Shown: one piece after another, positions 16,739-25,455 of the stretch
How the letters are laid out: each line of letters opens with the position of its first letter
Numbering within the stretch: position 1 is the first letter of the stretch
Origin: Lachnospiraceae bacterium XBB2008
Lineage (GTDB): Bacteria > Bacillota > Clostridia > Lachnospirales > Lachnospiraceae
NCBI GenBank assembly: GCA_900102235.1
Contig: FMVL01000016.1
Location: forward strand, 1 to 32,753
Direction of reading: 5' to 3'
DNA length: 32,753 nucleotides
Translations under genes and position numbers: made by a program
The notes under the pieces: model-generated
Seen by the model: the letters and a program-made list of their open reading frames with translations, nothing else
Database searches by the model: none
Told to the model about the DNA's origin: nothing

Positions 16739-17037
16739 TGAATAAATATGTTTACCTTGCGATCATGATCGTTACCATAGGTCTCATCCGAGTCCTTCCG
16801 GTAACTCTGATCAGGAAGCAGATCAAGAACAAATTCATAAAATCGTTTCTCTACTACGTACCTTATGTGACGCTTGCAGTCATGACTTTTCCCGCGATCG
16901 TGGAAGCTACATCGTCTCCGATCGCCGGTGCCGTATCACTCGTGTGCGGCATAGTGGCAGCATGGTTCGGGCTCGGACTTTTCCCCGTATCGGTCATATG
17001 TTGCGCGGTGGTTTTTATCTTGGAGTTTTTCGTATAG
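16735..17037 (+). CDS. azlD: branched-chain amino acid exporter subunit AzlD
   Basis: A 100-residue, three- to four-helix small subunit of the AzlCD exporter. The helix with RVLPVTLIRK and the FLYYVPYVTLAVMTFPAI stretch are typical. Two adjacent ATG codons (16735, 16738) could start it, and the first overlaps the azlC stop. No terminator follows before ispD. Confidence 0.92.
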   Translation: MMNKYVYLAIMIVTIGLIRVLPVTLIRKQIKNKFIKSFLYYVPYVTLAVMTFPAIVEATSSPIAGAVSLVCGIVAAWFGLGLFPVSVICCAVVFILEFFV

Positions 17038-17072
17038 ATTTGTGTTGTTTTTCGTATAAAAGGAGATAAAGG

Positions 17073-17783
17073 ATGCGTACTACAGCCATAGTCCTTGCAG
17101 GAGGAAGCGGCTCCCGGATGGGAGGAGATATCAAAAAGCAATACATGGATCTGGACGGCCATACCGTTCTCTGGCACAGCCTTAAGGCTTTTGAAGACAG
17201 TGACGTTAATGACATAATCCTCGTGTGTCCGGATGACGATATGTTCGAAATCGCCGAAACATACTATCCGGAGTTTCCCAAGATAGGGCAGTTTATCTCC
17301 TCGGGTGATGAAAGATACCAATCCGTGTATAACGGACTGAGAGCAGTGTGCGGCAGCGATCATGTGCTGATCCATGACGGAGCCCGCCCTTTTGTGGATG
17401 GGGATACGATCGCCAGATGTCTGAAAGAGCTTGAGAGCGGAACGCCTGCCTGCGTTGCTGCAGTTCCTTCGAAGGATACGGTCAAGATAGCCGATGAGAA
17501 CGGGATGGTCATATCGACGCCCGACAGAAGGAGCGTATGGAATATACAGACGCCGCAGTGCTTTGAATACAGCCTGATCTATAAGGCGTATTCGGAACTG
17601 ATGTCACGTGAGTTTGAGGGAACGCTCGGAGACCTCAATATCACGGATGATGCGATGGTCGTTGAGCACTTCGGAGGCACCCCTGTCAAACTGGTCATGG
17701 GGTCCTACAACAACATTAAGATCACTACCCCCGAGGACCTGCCCCTGGCCCACGCCATCCTTGGTGTATCCTCCCGTCAATGA
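17073..17783 (+). CDS. ispD: 2-C-methyl-D-erythritol 4-phosphate cytidylyltransferase
   Basis: A 236-residue cytidylyltransferase of the non-mevalonate isoprenoid pathway, which joins CTP and methylerythritol phosphate. The nucleotide-binding loop is VLAGGSGSRMGGDIKKQY, where the usual PKQ reads KKQ. Other motifs are ERYQSVYNGL, HDGARPFV, VPSKDTVK and the C-terminal NIKITTPEDL. The start follows AAGGAGAT. Some related tarI-type cytidylyltransferases use ribitol phosphate, but the length and lack of a tarJ partner favour IspD. Confidence 0.92.
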   Translation: MRTTAIVLAGGSGSRMGGDIKKQYMDLDGHTVLWHSLKAFEDSDVNDIILVCPDDDMFEIAETYYPEFPKIGQFISSGDERYQSVYNGLRAVCGSDHVLIHDGARPFVDGDTIARCLKELESGTPACVAAVPSKDTVKIADENGMVISTPDRRSVWNIQTPQCFEYSLIYKAYSELMSREFEGTLGDLNITDDAMVVEHFGGTPVKLVMGSYNNIKITTPEDLPLAHAILGVSSRQ

Positions 17784-17796
17784 TTAAGTTTTTTGC

Positions 17797-17826
17797 TTGA
17801 CATTAAATATGTAGACTTGCTATAAT
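17797..17826 (+). promoter_or_regulatory. strong promoter of the tRNA-Ser genes
   Basis: A perfect -35 TTGACA (17797-17802), an 18-base spacer and a perfect -10 TATAAT (17821-17826) begin 14 bases after ispD. Such near-consensus promoters are typical of stable RNA genes. Confidence 0.88.
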
Positions 17827-17869
17827 CTATTAGTTGCTAAAACAGATAATAGTCTGCTTTTGCGTATTA

Positions 17870-17955
17870 GGAGAGATATCGAAGTGGTCATAACGAGGCG
17901 GTCTTGAAAACCGTTTGTCCGCAAGGGCACGTGGGTTCGAATCCCACTCTCTCCG
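17870..17955 (+). tRNA. tRNA-Ser(UGA)
   Basis: The acceptor stem GGAGAGA (17870-17876) pairs with TCTCTCC (17948-17954), with discriminator G. The anticodon loop CTTGAAA gives anticodon TGA. A long class-II variable arm and a T-arm GTGGG-TTCGAAT-CCCAC follow. No CCA is encoded. Confidence 0.97.
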
Positions 17956-18088
17956 TTCATAATTGAATTAATATTTGGCTCAAAAGGGGCCCCCGCGAAG
18001 CCTGCTTCGTGGGGAAGAGGAGAAACCACGAAGCGCCACGAGGTTCGAGTTTACGAGGACCGAGGAAAAGCGGAGTGCGTTTCGACGA
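17956..18088 (+). other. spacer between serine tRNAs with alternative hairpins
   Basis: This 133-base transcribed spacer holds a 10-bp hairpin CCCCGCGAAG/CTTCGTGGGG (17991-18000 with 18005-18014). An alternative 9-bp perfect stem GCTTCGTGG/CCACGAAGC (18004-18012 with 18026-18034) uses the same central arm. A purine-rich tail follows, carrying four CGAGG units. There is no T-run, so it does not look like a terminator. No protein gene is supported; a long open frame through it is an artefact. Confidence 0.5.
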
Positions 18089-18178
18089 GGAGAAGTACCC
18101 AAGCTGGCCGAAGGGGCTCCCCTGGAAAGGGAGTAGGTCGTTAATAGCGGCGCGAGGGTTCAAATCCCTCCTTCTCCG
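18089..18178 (+). tRNA. tRNA-Ser(GGA)
   Basis: The acceptor GGAGAAG (18089-18095) pairs with CTTCTCC (18171-18177), with discriminator G. The anticodon stem CTCCC/GGGAG encloses loop CTGGAAA, giving anticodon GGA. It has a long variable arm and a T-arm GAGGG-TTCAAAT-CCCTC. No CCA is encoded. It probably shares the upstream tRNA-Ser transcript. Confidence 0.97.
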
Positions 18179-18186
18179 TTTGAATC

Positions 18187-18226
18187 AGGTGAAATCCCAA
18201 AGAAGTGAGGGCTTTCACCTTTTTTC
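18187..18226 (+). terminator. Rho-independent terminator of the tRNA-Ser transcript
   Basis: An 8-bp stem AGGTGAAA/TTTCACCT (18187-18194 with 18213-18220) is followed by a run of T residues. A second long T-run follows at 18231-18238. Confidence 0.85.
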
Positions 18227-18275
18227 GTATTTTTTTTACTTGTTTTTTTCGTTTTTGTATGAGCTTGGAGAAACA

Positions 18276-20420
18276 ATGAACGATAGCGTTAATCCTCGCA
18301 TACAGCAACGCAGACATAATATAATCGCTGTATCGTTATGTGCTGCGGGCATATTGGTTAATGTCCTTATGGGATTTCTGGTCTCGAAGGCCGGACTTCC
18401 CCTCTATCTTGATACCGTCGGAACCATAGTGGTCGCGACACTGGGCGGATATCTTCCCGGAGTCATAGTCGGATTTCTCACGAACAGTTTCAAGGCATTT
18501 TATGACCAGCCCTCGGTTTATTACGGATTTCTGAATGTGATGATCGCCGTTGCGGCGAGCTGGTTTGCAGGTCACGGCTGGCTTAAGAAACCGGCAAAGA
18601 TCGTCGGCGTAGTAGCCGCCTTTACACTGATCGGAGGCGGTCTCGGAGCGTTACTGCCCTGGTTTATGGAAGGACTTCCGTTCAAGAACGAGTCTTTGTA
18701 CTCGGTCCTGTATCAGACCGGTTTTTTCAATCAGTTCTTTGCACATCTCATATCAAGTATCGTTGTGGATTTCCCGGATAAGGCCGCATCTGTTTTCCTT
18801 GCGCTGCTCATCAGTCATATCATACCTGAGAAGTATCATAAATACTTTGAGATCAAAGGCTGGAGACAGACTCCGATGTCGGAGATCGATTCGGATTCCA
18901 GAGGATGGAAGGGCTGGGGAAGAGTCCGTCTTCTTTCGCTGGGCGGCAAGATAGTCATCGTTTTATGCTTTTCGCTTATCACCGTATCCGTAGCATCGAC
19001 TATCATCGGCATGACGATCTATCACCGTACGATAGTTAAGGAACACACCAGGCTCGCTCAGGGAACGGCCAAGGTGGCTGCAGGCGTCGTGGATGGCGAC
19101 CGTGTTGACGAATTTCTTGAAAAAGGAAACCTTGCCGAAGGATTTAACGATACGTGGAAGCAACTCTCGAACATAATAAACAGTTCAACCGATATAGCCT
19201 ATCTGTATGTGTATCAGATCAGGGAGGACGGCTGCCATGTAGTGTTCGATATAGATACGGATGATGTGGAGGCGGATGAGGTCGGCAGTGTCATCCCTTT
19301 TGATGACAGCTTCGAAAAATATATCCCCGATCTGCTTGCCGGCAACAGGATAGATCCCATTATTTCCAAAGACAAATTCGGCCATCTTCTGACTGCATAT
19401 GAACCCGTCTACGATTCTCACGGGAATACGGTATGCTATGCGGGTGCGGATGTGGACATGAGTCTTCTGCATACTATGGAGGAAGGTTTCCTTATGGAAA
19501 TGGTCTCCGTATTCTTAGGTTTCTTCATCCTTCTGATCGTATTTGTGCTCTGGCTCATCAGATACAGCATCATCATTCCGGTCAACACCATAACGCGTTG
19601 TGTCGACGGATTTGCCGAAGACGAGGATACACAGGAAGCGATGGATGAGGACGTCAAGGCATTCCGACGACTGGATGTAAGGACCGGTGATGAGATCGAG
19701 AGGCTCTATCAGTCCTTATGCCGGATGACTTTAAGACAGACCGAGCAGATGAGGAACATCAGACGCCTGTCCGATTCTACTGCCAAGATGCAGGACGGAC
19801 TGATCATTACGATGGCGGACATGGTGGAAAACCGTGACTCCGATACCGGCGCGCACATTCAGAAGACCGCGGCTTACGTTAAGATCATAGTGGAAGGCCT
19901 CAAGAAAAAAGGATATTACACCGAGAAGATCACACCGAAGTTCATGTCCGATGTTGTGCGAAGCGCACCGCTCCATGATGTAGGCAAGATCAATATCTCG
20001 GATAAGGTTTTGAACAAACCCGGCAAACTTGATGATGAAGAGTATGAGATCATGAAGACTCATACCACTCACGGCAAAAAGATCATGGAAGATGCCATCA
20101 GTACCGTTGCCGGAGAAAACTATCTTAAGGAAGCCAGGAACATGGCGGCTTATCACCATGAGCGCTGGGACGGAAAAGGCTACCCCGAAGGACTGCACGG
20201 TGAGGTCATACCGTTGTCCGCGAGGATAATGGCTGTTGCGGATGTGTTTGACGCACTTACATCCCCGCGTGTTTATAAGCCTGCCTTCCCGGTGGAAAAA
20301 GCACTGTCGATCATTGAAGAAGGAAAAGGTACACAGTTCGACCCGAAGTGCGTCGAAGTGTTCATGGATTCCCTGGACGAAGTCATGGTCATACTTAACA
20401 AATATAACAAGGAGGCTTAG
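18276..20420 (+). CDS. multi-pass membrane HD-GYP cyclic-di-GMP phosphodiesterase
   Basis: A 714-residue sensor phosphodiesterase. The start at 18276 follows TTGGAG; longer frames would run through a tRNA and its terminator. Residues 1-185 form about five or six membrane helices whose pattern (LPLYLDTVGTIVVATLGGYLPGVIVGFLTN) resembles an ECF-transporter S component. A helix at about 224-250 then leads to an extracellular Cache-like domain (about 250-405) and another helix at about 408-430. A HAMP-like linker and coiled coil (about 430-505) precede the HD-GYP domain. That domain carries RDSDTGAH (520-527), H567/D568 in LHDVGK, and HHERWDGKGYPEG with GYP at 635-637, so it should be catalytically active. 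It starts a four-gene signalling block: the next gene begins nine bases after its stop. No strong promoter is seen in the T-rich bases 18227-18270. Confidence 0.9.
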   Translation: MNDSVNPRIQQRRHNIIAVSLCAAGILVNVLMGFLVSKAGLPLYLDTVGTIVVATLGGYLPGVIVGFLTNSFKAFYDQPSVYYGFLNVMIAVAASWFAGHGWLKKPAKIVGVVAAFTLIGGGLGALLPWFMEGLPFKNESLYSVLYQTGFFNQFFAHLISSIVVDFPDKAASVFLALLISHIIPEKYHKYFEIKGWRQTPMSEIDSDSRGWKGWGRVRLLSLGGKIVIVLCFSLITVSVASTIIGMTIYHRTIVKEHTRLAQGTAKVAAGVVDGDRVDEFLEKGNLAEGFNDTWKQLSNIINSSTDIAYLYVYQIREDGCHVVFDIDTDDVEADEVGSVIPFDDSFEKYIPDLLAGNRIDPIISKDKFGHLLTAYEPVYDSHGNTVCYAGADVDMSLLHTMEEGFLMEMVSVFLGFFILLIVFVLWLIRYSIIIPVNTITRCVDGFAEDEDTQEAMDEDVKAFRRLDVRTGDEIERLYQSLCRMTLRQTEQMRNIRRLSDSTAKMQDGLIITMADMVENRDSDTGAHIQKTAAYVKIIVEGLKKKGYYTEKITPKFMSDVVRSAPLHDVGKINISDKVLNKPGKLDDEEYEIMKTHTTHGKKIMEDAISTVAGENYLKEARNMAAYHHERWDGKGYPEGLHGEVIPLSARIMAVADVFDALTSPRVYKPAFPVEKALSIIEEGKGTQFDPKCVEVFMDSLDEVMVILNKYNKEA

Positions 20421-20429
20421 GTCTTAATA

Positions 20430-23400
20430 TTGGCAGGAAAGATCAAAAGATCAAAGATCGGGATAATGGCAGCCGTAGCGGTATTTGGCATCGCTATGTC
20501 TGTAATGCTGTCCTCCTTTACGGCTCTTGCCGATAGCAGTCTGATCGGCGGCGGGTTTGCAGCGACCGGTCAGATCAAGAATGTGAGCTATACTACGGAG
20601 CTTTACGACGCGACCAACGGCCTTCCCACTTCGGACGCAAACTGCGTTCTCGGAGCATCCGACGGTTATATCTGGATTGGCGGTTACAGCGGCATCATCC
20701 GTTATGACGGCTCCGTATTTACCAGAATGGATACATCTTCCGGTCTTACCAGCGGCAGATGCATGTATGAGGACAAACATGGCCGTATCTGGGTCGGGAC
20801 CAATGATAACGGTGTGGTCGTTATTGATGGCAATGACAGCACACACATCACATATCGCGAAGGACTGCCCTCATCATCCATCCGGAGTTTTGCCGAAGAC
20901 GAAAGCGGAAATGTATATATCGCCACGACCGCCGGATTGTGTTATGCGGATCCCTCTCTTAAGATACACATCGTAGATGATGTCCGATTTAATGACGACA
21001 GGGTTTTTCAGCTTAATCGCGATTCCATGGGGCGTGTCTACGGACATACTCAGAAAGGCTATTTTTTCCGTATAGAACACTGCATGGTCGAGTCGGTCCA
21101 TGACGGGAATAAACTGGGATTCGGTACGATCACTTCGGTACTCCCGGATCCTGCGCATAACGGAAAAGCATATATCGCCAATTCGGACGGTGATCTGTAC
21201 TACGGCGATTACGGTGTTTCTTCGATCCAGATGAAACGCATCCCGACAGATCCGCTTGACAGCATCAACAGACTTGACAGTGAATGCGGAAGGATATGGG
21301 TATCCTCCTCCAGCATGGTGGGATATCTGGATGCCAAAGACAGATTTGTTCCTCTTGAGGATATCCCTCTGGACAGCGGGATCGAATATCTTTCATCCGA
21401 TTTTCAGGGAAATATCTGGATAGCATCATCTACCCGCGGCGTATGTAAGATCGTCACCAACAGCTTCTATGATGTGTATGCGGGTGCGGGTATGGAGCCC
21501 GAAGTTGTAAATGCTTCGTGCCTCCATAACGGTTGTTTATATATCGGCACGAACAACGGACTCCGCATTCTAGATCAGAACGGAAAACCGGTCGAAGATG
21601 AACTCACCGAACATTTGGACGGAGCCAGGATACGCTGCATCAAAGAAGGCGTAGACGGCGATATCTGGATCTCCACTTTTGCAAAGGATATAGGACTCGT
21701 CCGGCAATCTGCAGACGGTACGATCAAAGACTATGTCGATTCCGCCGGAATGCCTTCCGACGAAGTCAGATGTACGAAGATCTTATCGGACGGAACCGTT
21801 TACGCGGGTACCAACAACGGTCTTGCCATCATCAAGAACGGTCTTGTAAGGGGCAGCGTCAGCGACAGGGACGGGATCAAGAATACCGTATTTCTGACCG
21901 TTGAGGAAGGAGATAACGGGGATATCTATGTCGGTACTGACGGAGACGGTATCTATGTGATAAACGGTGAAGACATCAAGCGTATCGGACGGGATGAAGG
22001 ACTTACCAGTGACGTGGTCATGAGGATCATCCGCGATGATGTCAGAGGCATCTTCTGGGTCGTTACATCCAACTCCATACAGTACATTAGGGGCAGTGAG
22101 GTCCATACCGTGACTTCATTCCCGTATAACAATAATTTTGATATGTATTTCGCCGGTGACGATGTATGGGTTCTCGCATCTAGCGGCCTCTATGTCGTAA
22201 AAGCCGAAGAGATGACGGAAGATAACGTAACGGATTACAAACTCTTCACCGTAGCGAACGGACTCACGAATACTCCGACCTCCAACTCCTACAGCTGCAT
22301 CGATGACGAAGGGTACTTGTATATATCCGGACGGAACGGTGTATGCAAGATCAATCTGGACATGTTTTCAGCCGAACAGATTCCGGTCAAGGCAGGTATC
22401 GGTTCCGTGTATTACGGAGATCAGCAGATCCTGCCCGATGAGAACGGCAAGTATGTATTCCCTTCACAGGATGAGAGGATCACGATAACACCATCGGTAC
22501 TCGACTACAGCCTGATGAATCCTACCGTAAGCGTATACATGGAAGGAGATGAGGAGAGCGGATTGACCGTCCCCAGGAGCAATCTCGGAACACTCGAATA
22601 TACGGGCTTAAAATACGGTGACTATACTCTGCATGTCAAAGTCATGGACAGCGCAGGAAGTACAGAGCTTCTCGACGAAACATTCAAGATAGAAAAACGG
22701 GCCAGGTTTGAGGAACTTCCCATCGCCAGACTTCTGACCGTGATCATCGTTGGGGCCGTGACCGGTTTTGCCGTATGGCGGTTCATCAAGAGTACCGTCA
22801 TAAACCGTCAGTACGCCGAGATCCGCAAGGCCAAGGAAGAAGCCGAGCGCGCCAATACAGCCAAATCCAGATTCCTGGCCAATATGTCTCATGAGATAAG
22901 AACTCCCATCAATACGATCATGGGCATGAATGAGATGGCGCTCAGGGAAGATGCGACCGATGTCCCCAAACCGTATTACGTTTCCATGATCAATTATTCG
23001 CTGGACATCAGGAATGCTGCGGAGTCGCTACTTTCTCTCATCAATGACGTTCTGGATATGTCCAAGATCGAATCCGGCAAGATGAATCTGGTCGAGGTGG
23101 ATTATGATACGCAGGACATGCTCAGATCCATCGTTTCCATGATACGGATGCGGAGCAATGAAAAAGAACTGGTCTTTGACGTGACCATAGATGAGATGCT
23201 TCCTACCCGCATGTACGGCGATTCGGGCAAGATCAAGCAGGTCGTATTAAACCTCCTTACCAATGCCCTTAAATACACCAACATCGGCGGATTCTCGCTG
23301 AATGTAGCCATGGATGAGATGACGGATGATGTGTGCAAACTTCGCTTTTCCGTAAAAGATACCGGAATGGGCATCAAGGAAGAGGACATGGATAAACTCT

Positions 23401-24644
23401 TCTCTGCATATGAGCGTCTCGATGAGCAGAAAAACAACGGAATTCAGGGAACGGGTCTGGGACTCGATATATCCAGAAGATTCGCCGAACTGATGGGCGG
23501 AACTCTTACCTGCGAAAGCGAATACGGCAGAGGATCGGAGTTTACGCTTACAGTCGAGCAGAAGATAACCGATGTTACCCCCATCGGGATCTTCAAGGAG
23601 CATGAGGACAACTCGAAGAAAGGCCCTTACGTTCCGCAGTTTATCGCACCGGATGCGGACATCCTCGTTGTTGACGATACACCGATGAACCTGACGGTCA
23701 TCAGAGGTCTGCTCAAGGCGACCAGAGTCTTCGTCACCACGGCAAACAGCGGGGAAGAATGCCTTGAAAAGATAAAGGAAACCAAGTTCAATGTAGTCCT
23801 GCTGGATCATATGATGCCGGGCATGGACGGTGTGGAAACGGTGGCAAGGATAAGAGAGACAGATCCGGATCTTCCCGTGTATGCGCTTACCGCAAACGCT
23901 GCCAATACGGAAGAGTTCTACAAGTCAAAAGGCTTCAATGGATATCTGGCTAAGCCCATAGATTCAACGCTTCTTGAAAAGACCATAATGAAGCATCTTC
24001 CCGAGGAGATAATGAAGAAGCCCGAGAAAGCGGATGCTGTTGAAGATATCGCCGAGATGCCCGAAAACATGAAATGGATATATGAGACCGAGGGCATCGA
24101 TGCGGAAGAAGGAATAAAGAATTCGGGCGGCATCAGCAACTATCTCTTCTCGCTGAATCTTTTTGAAGAAACGACGGATTCCACGGCAGACATCATCAGG
24201 GAATCCTGGAAAGGCGGCAACTTAAGGCTGTACACGATCAAGGTTCATTCGCTGAAGAGCTCCGCACGGATCATCGGAGCCATGGAACTCTCCGAACTTG
24301 CGGCTTCGCTTGAGGAAGCGGGAAATAAAGAAGATAAGACATATATCGATGCTAATACCGAAAGACTTCTTACGGAATACCTTTCACTTAAGGATAAACT
24401 TGCAGGTATTCACGCACAGGAGGATGATTCGGACAAGGAACCGATCCCCGAGGATGATCTTAAGGAGGCTTACAGCGCCCTTAAGGATATCATCCCTCAG
24501 ATGGATTACGATTCGGTTGAACTCATAATCGCGCAGCTTAGCGACTATGCTCTTCCGCCGGAAGATGATGCGAAGATCAAAGAACTCAGGAAGATGCTTG
24601 AAGCCTTTGATTGGGACGGAATGGAAGCACTGATCGCGAAGTGA
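20430..24644 (+). CDS. hybrid sensor kinase: propeller, Y_Y_Y, HisKA, HATPase, REC, HPt
   Basis: A 1404-residue one-piece phosphorelay. A TTG start is chosen because it supplies the basic KIKRSK before a signal sequence ending ALADS (about residue 36); an ATG at 20466 would lose it. Residues 40-640 are repeated propeller units of the type GYIWIGGYSG and GRIWVGTNDNGV, followed by a Y_Y_Y domain (about 660-755) and one membrane helix (about 765-785). The cytoplasmic part has the H-box MSHEIRTPINT with H821, and ATPase motifs DTGMGI (from 977) and GTGLGL (about 1009). A receiver has D1082/D1083 and phospho-acceptor D1129, and a C-terminal HPt has H1273 in VHSLKSSAR. The layout resembles hybrid two-component sensors of polysaccharide breakdown products, but ends in HPt rather than a DNA-binding domain. 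The output must therefore pass to a separate receiver, most simply the next gene. Confidence 0.93.
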   Translation: MAGKIKRSKIGIMAAVAVFGIAMSVMLSSFTALADSSLIGGGFAATGQIKNVSYTTELYDATNGLPTSDANCVLGASDGYIWIGGYSGIIRYDGSVFTRMDTSSGLTSGRCMYEDKHGRIWVGTNDNGVVVIDGNDSTHITYREGLPSSSIRSFAEDESGNVYIATTAGLCYADPSLKIHIVDDVRFNDDRVFQLNRDSMGRVYGHTQKGYFFRIEHCMVESVHDGNKLGFGTITSVLPDPAHNGKAYIANSDGDLYYGDYGVSSIQMKRIPTDPLDSINRLDSECGRIWVSSSSMVGYLDAKDRFVPLEDIPLDSGIEYLSSDFQGNIWIASSTRGVCKIVTNSFYDVYAGAGMEPEVVNASCLHNGCLYIGTNNGLRILDQNGKPVEDELTEHLDGARIRCIKEGVDGDIWISTFAKDIGLVRQSADGTIKDYVDSAGMPSDEVRCTKILSDGTVYAGTNNGLAIIKNGLVRGSVSDRDGIKNTVFLTVEEGDNGDIYVGTDGDGIYVINGEDIKRIGRDEGLTSDVVMRIIRDDVRGIFWVVTSNSIQYIRGSEVHTVTSFPYNNNFDMYFAGDDVWVLASSGLYVVKAEEMTEDNVTDYKLFTVANGLTNTPTSNSYSCIDDEGYLYISGRNGVCKINLDMFSAEQIPVKAGIGSVYYGDQQILPDENGKYVFPSQDERITITPSVLDYSLMNPTVSVYMEGDEESGLTVPRSNLGTLEYTGLKYGDYTLHVKVMDSAGSTELLDETFKIEKRARFEELPIARLLTVIIVGAVTGFAVWRFIKSTVINRQYAEIRKAKEEAERANTAKSRFLANMSHEIRTPINTIMGMNEMALREDATDVPKPYYVSMINYSLDIRNAAESLLSLINDVLDMSKIESGKMNLVEVDYDTQDMLRSIVSMIRMRSNEKELVFDVTIDEMLPTRMYGDSGKIKQVVLNLLTNALKYTNIGGFSLNVAMDEMTDDVCKLRFSVKDTGMGIKEEDMDKLFSAYERLDEQKNNGIQGTGLGLDISRRFAELMGGTLTCESEYGRGSEFTLTVEQKITDVTPIGIFKEHEDNSKKGPYVPQFIAPDADILVVDDTPMNLTVIRGLLKATRVFVTTANSGEECLEKIKETKFNVVLLDHMMPGMDGVETVARIRETDPDLPVYALTANAANTEEFYKSKGFNGYLAKPIDSTLLEKTIMKHLPEEIMKKPEKADAVEDIAEMPENMKWIYETEGIDAEEGIKNSGGISNYLFSLNLFEETTDSTADIIRESWKGGNLRLYTIKVHSLKSSARIIGAMELSELAASLEEAGNKEDKTYIDANTERLLTEYLSLKDKLAGIHAQEDDSDKEPIPEDDLKEAYSALKDIIPQMDYDSVELIIAQLSDYALPPEDDAKIKELRKMLEAFDWDGMEALIAK

Positions 24645-24664
24645 GTTATCAGGAGGATATCAAT

Positions 24665-25423
24665 ATGGCCCGTAACAGCCTGCTCTTTTGCGGCGAGAAA
24701 GAAACGTTCATAACCAGAGTCCTGATGAATAAAGTTCAGGAAAAAGGGACGGAATGCGTGTTCATTCCGAATACCATCAATTCGATCAACTCCCATATAG
24801 GTGAAGCATTTCTTGTTGCCGTGATCCTTGCGGACGAAGAGAAACTTCCCGAAGATCTTATTCATTTTCTTTCGGAAAAACTGGAAGAAAACGATCTGAA
24901 ACTTGTGGTGATCGGCGAAAAAGATGATGTTGGGAATGTATGTTCACACATGTCCCGGGAACTGATATACAAAGCCTATGTAAGACCGGTCGATAACGAA
25001 GCTTTTGCTACGGATATGCAGGCATATGCCGAAAAGGCCGCAGCGGGAGAATTCAAAAAGAGCATCCTGATCGTAGATGACGATCCGAATTATCTTAAGC
25101 TGGTCCGCGAATGGCTTAAGGACGTGTACAAGGTATCCATGGTCAATTCCGGCCTCCAGGCACTTAAGTGGCTCGGAATGAACAAGGTCGATCTGATCCT
25201 GCTCGATCACGAAATGCCCGTGACGACCGGACCCCAGGTCCTCGAGATGCTCCGCAGCGACCCTGAGACGAAAGATATCCCGGTCATCTTCCTTACCGGA
25301 AAAGGCGACAAGGAAAGCGTCATGAAAGTTGTGGCCCTCAAACCCGAAGGTTACTTCTTAAAGACGATCCAGAAAGACGAACTGATCGAAAAACTGCAGG
25401 ATTACTTTATCCGCCACATGTAA
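24665..25423 (+). CDS. response regulator with pseudo-receiver-like N-terminus and C-terminal REC
   Basis: A 252-residue protein. Residues 1-125 (SLLFCGEKETFITRVLMNKV to YVRPVDNEAFA) have the alternating strand-helix pattern of a receiver but no acidic pocket or phospho-acceptor, so they look like a pseudo-receiver. A canonical receiver follows from about 132: DDD in ILIVDDDPNY, phospho-acceptor D181 in LILLDHEMP, T in FLTGKGD, and a lysine in the last motif (FLKTIQ, replacing the usual KP). There is no output domain. The start at 24665 follows AGGAGGAT; upstream in-frame codons lie inside the kinase gene. By position it is the likely acceptor from the HPt of the preceding kinase, and it may pass the signal on by protein contact, perhaps to an HD-GYP neighbour. 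Confidence 0.88.
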   Translation: MARNSLLFCGEKETFITRVLMNKVQEKGTECVFIPNTINSINSHIGEAFLVAVILADEEKLPEDLIHFLSEKLEENDLKLVVIGEKDDVGNVCSHMSRELIYKAYVRPVDNEAFATDMQAYAEKAAAGEFKKSILIVDDDPNYLKLVREWLKDVYKVSMVNSGLQALKWLGMNKVDLILLDHEMPVTTGPQVLEMLRSDPETKDIPVIFLTGKGDKESVMKVVALKPEGYFLKTIQKDELIEKLQDYFIRHM

Positions 25424-25455
25424 AGATCTTGCGGTCATTTAGGAGAACGTAGTTT

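Noticed and set aside
18009-18275. Upstream extension of the membrane HD-GYP gene
   Set aside because: It would translate through tRNA-Ser(GGA) and its terminator. The ATG at 18276 has a well-spaced GGAG.
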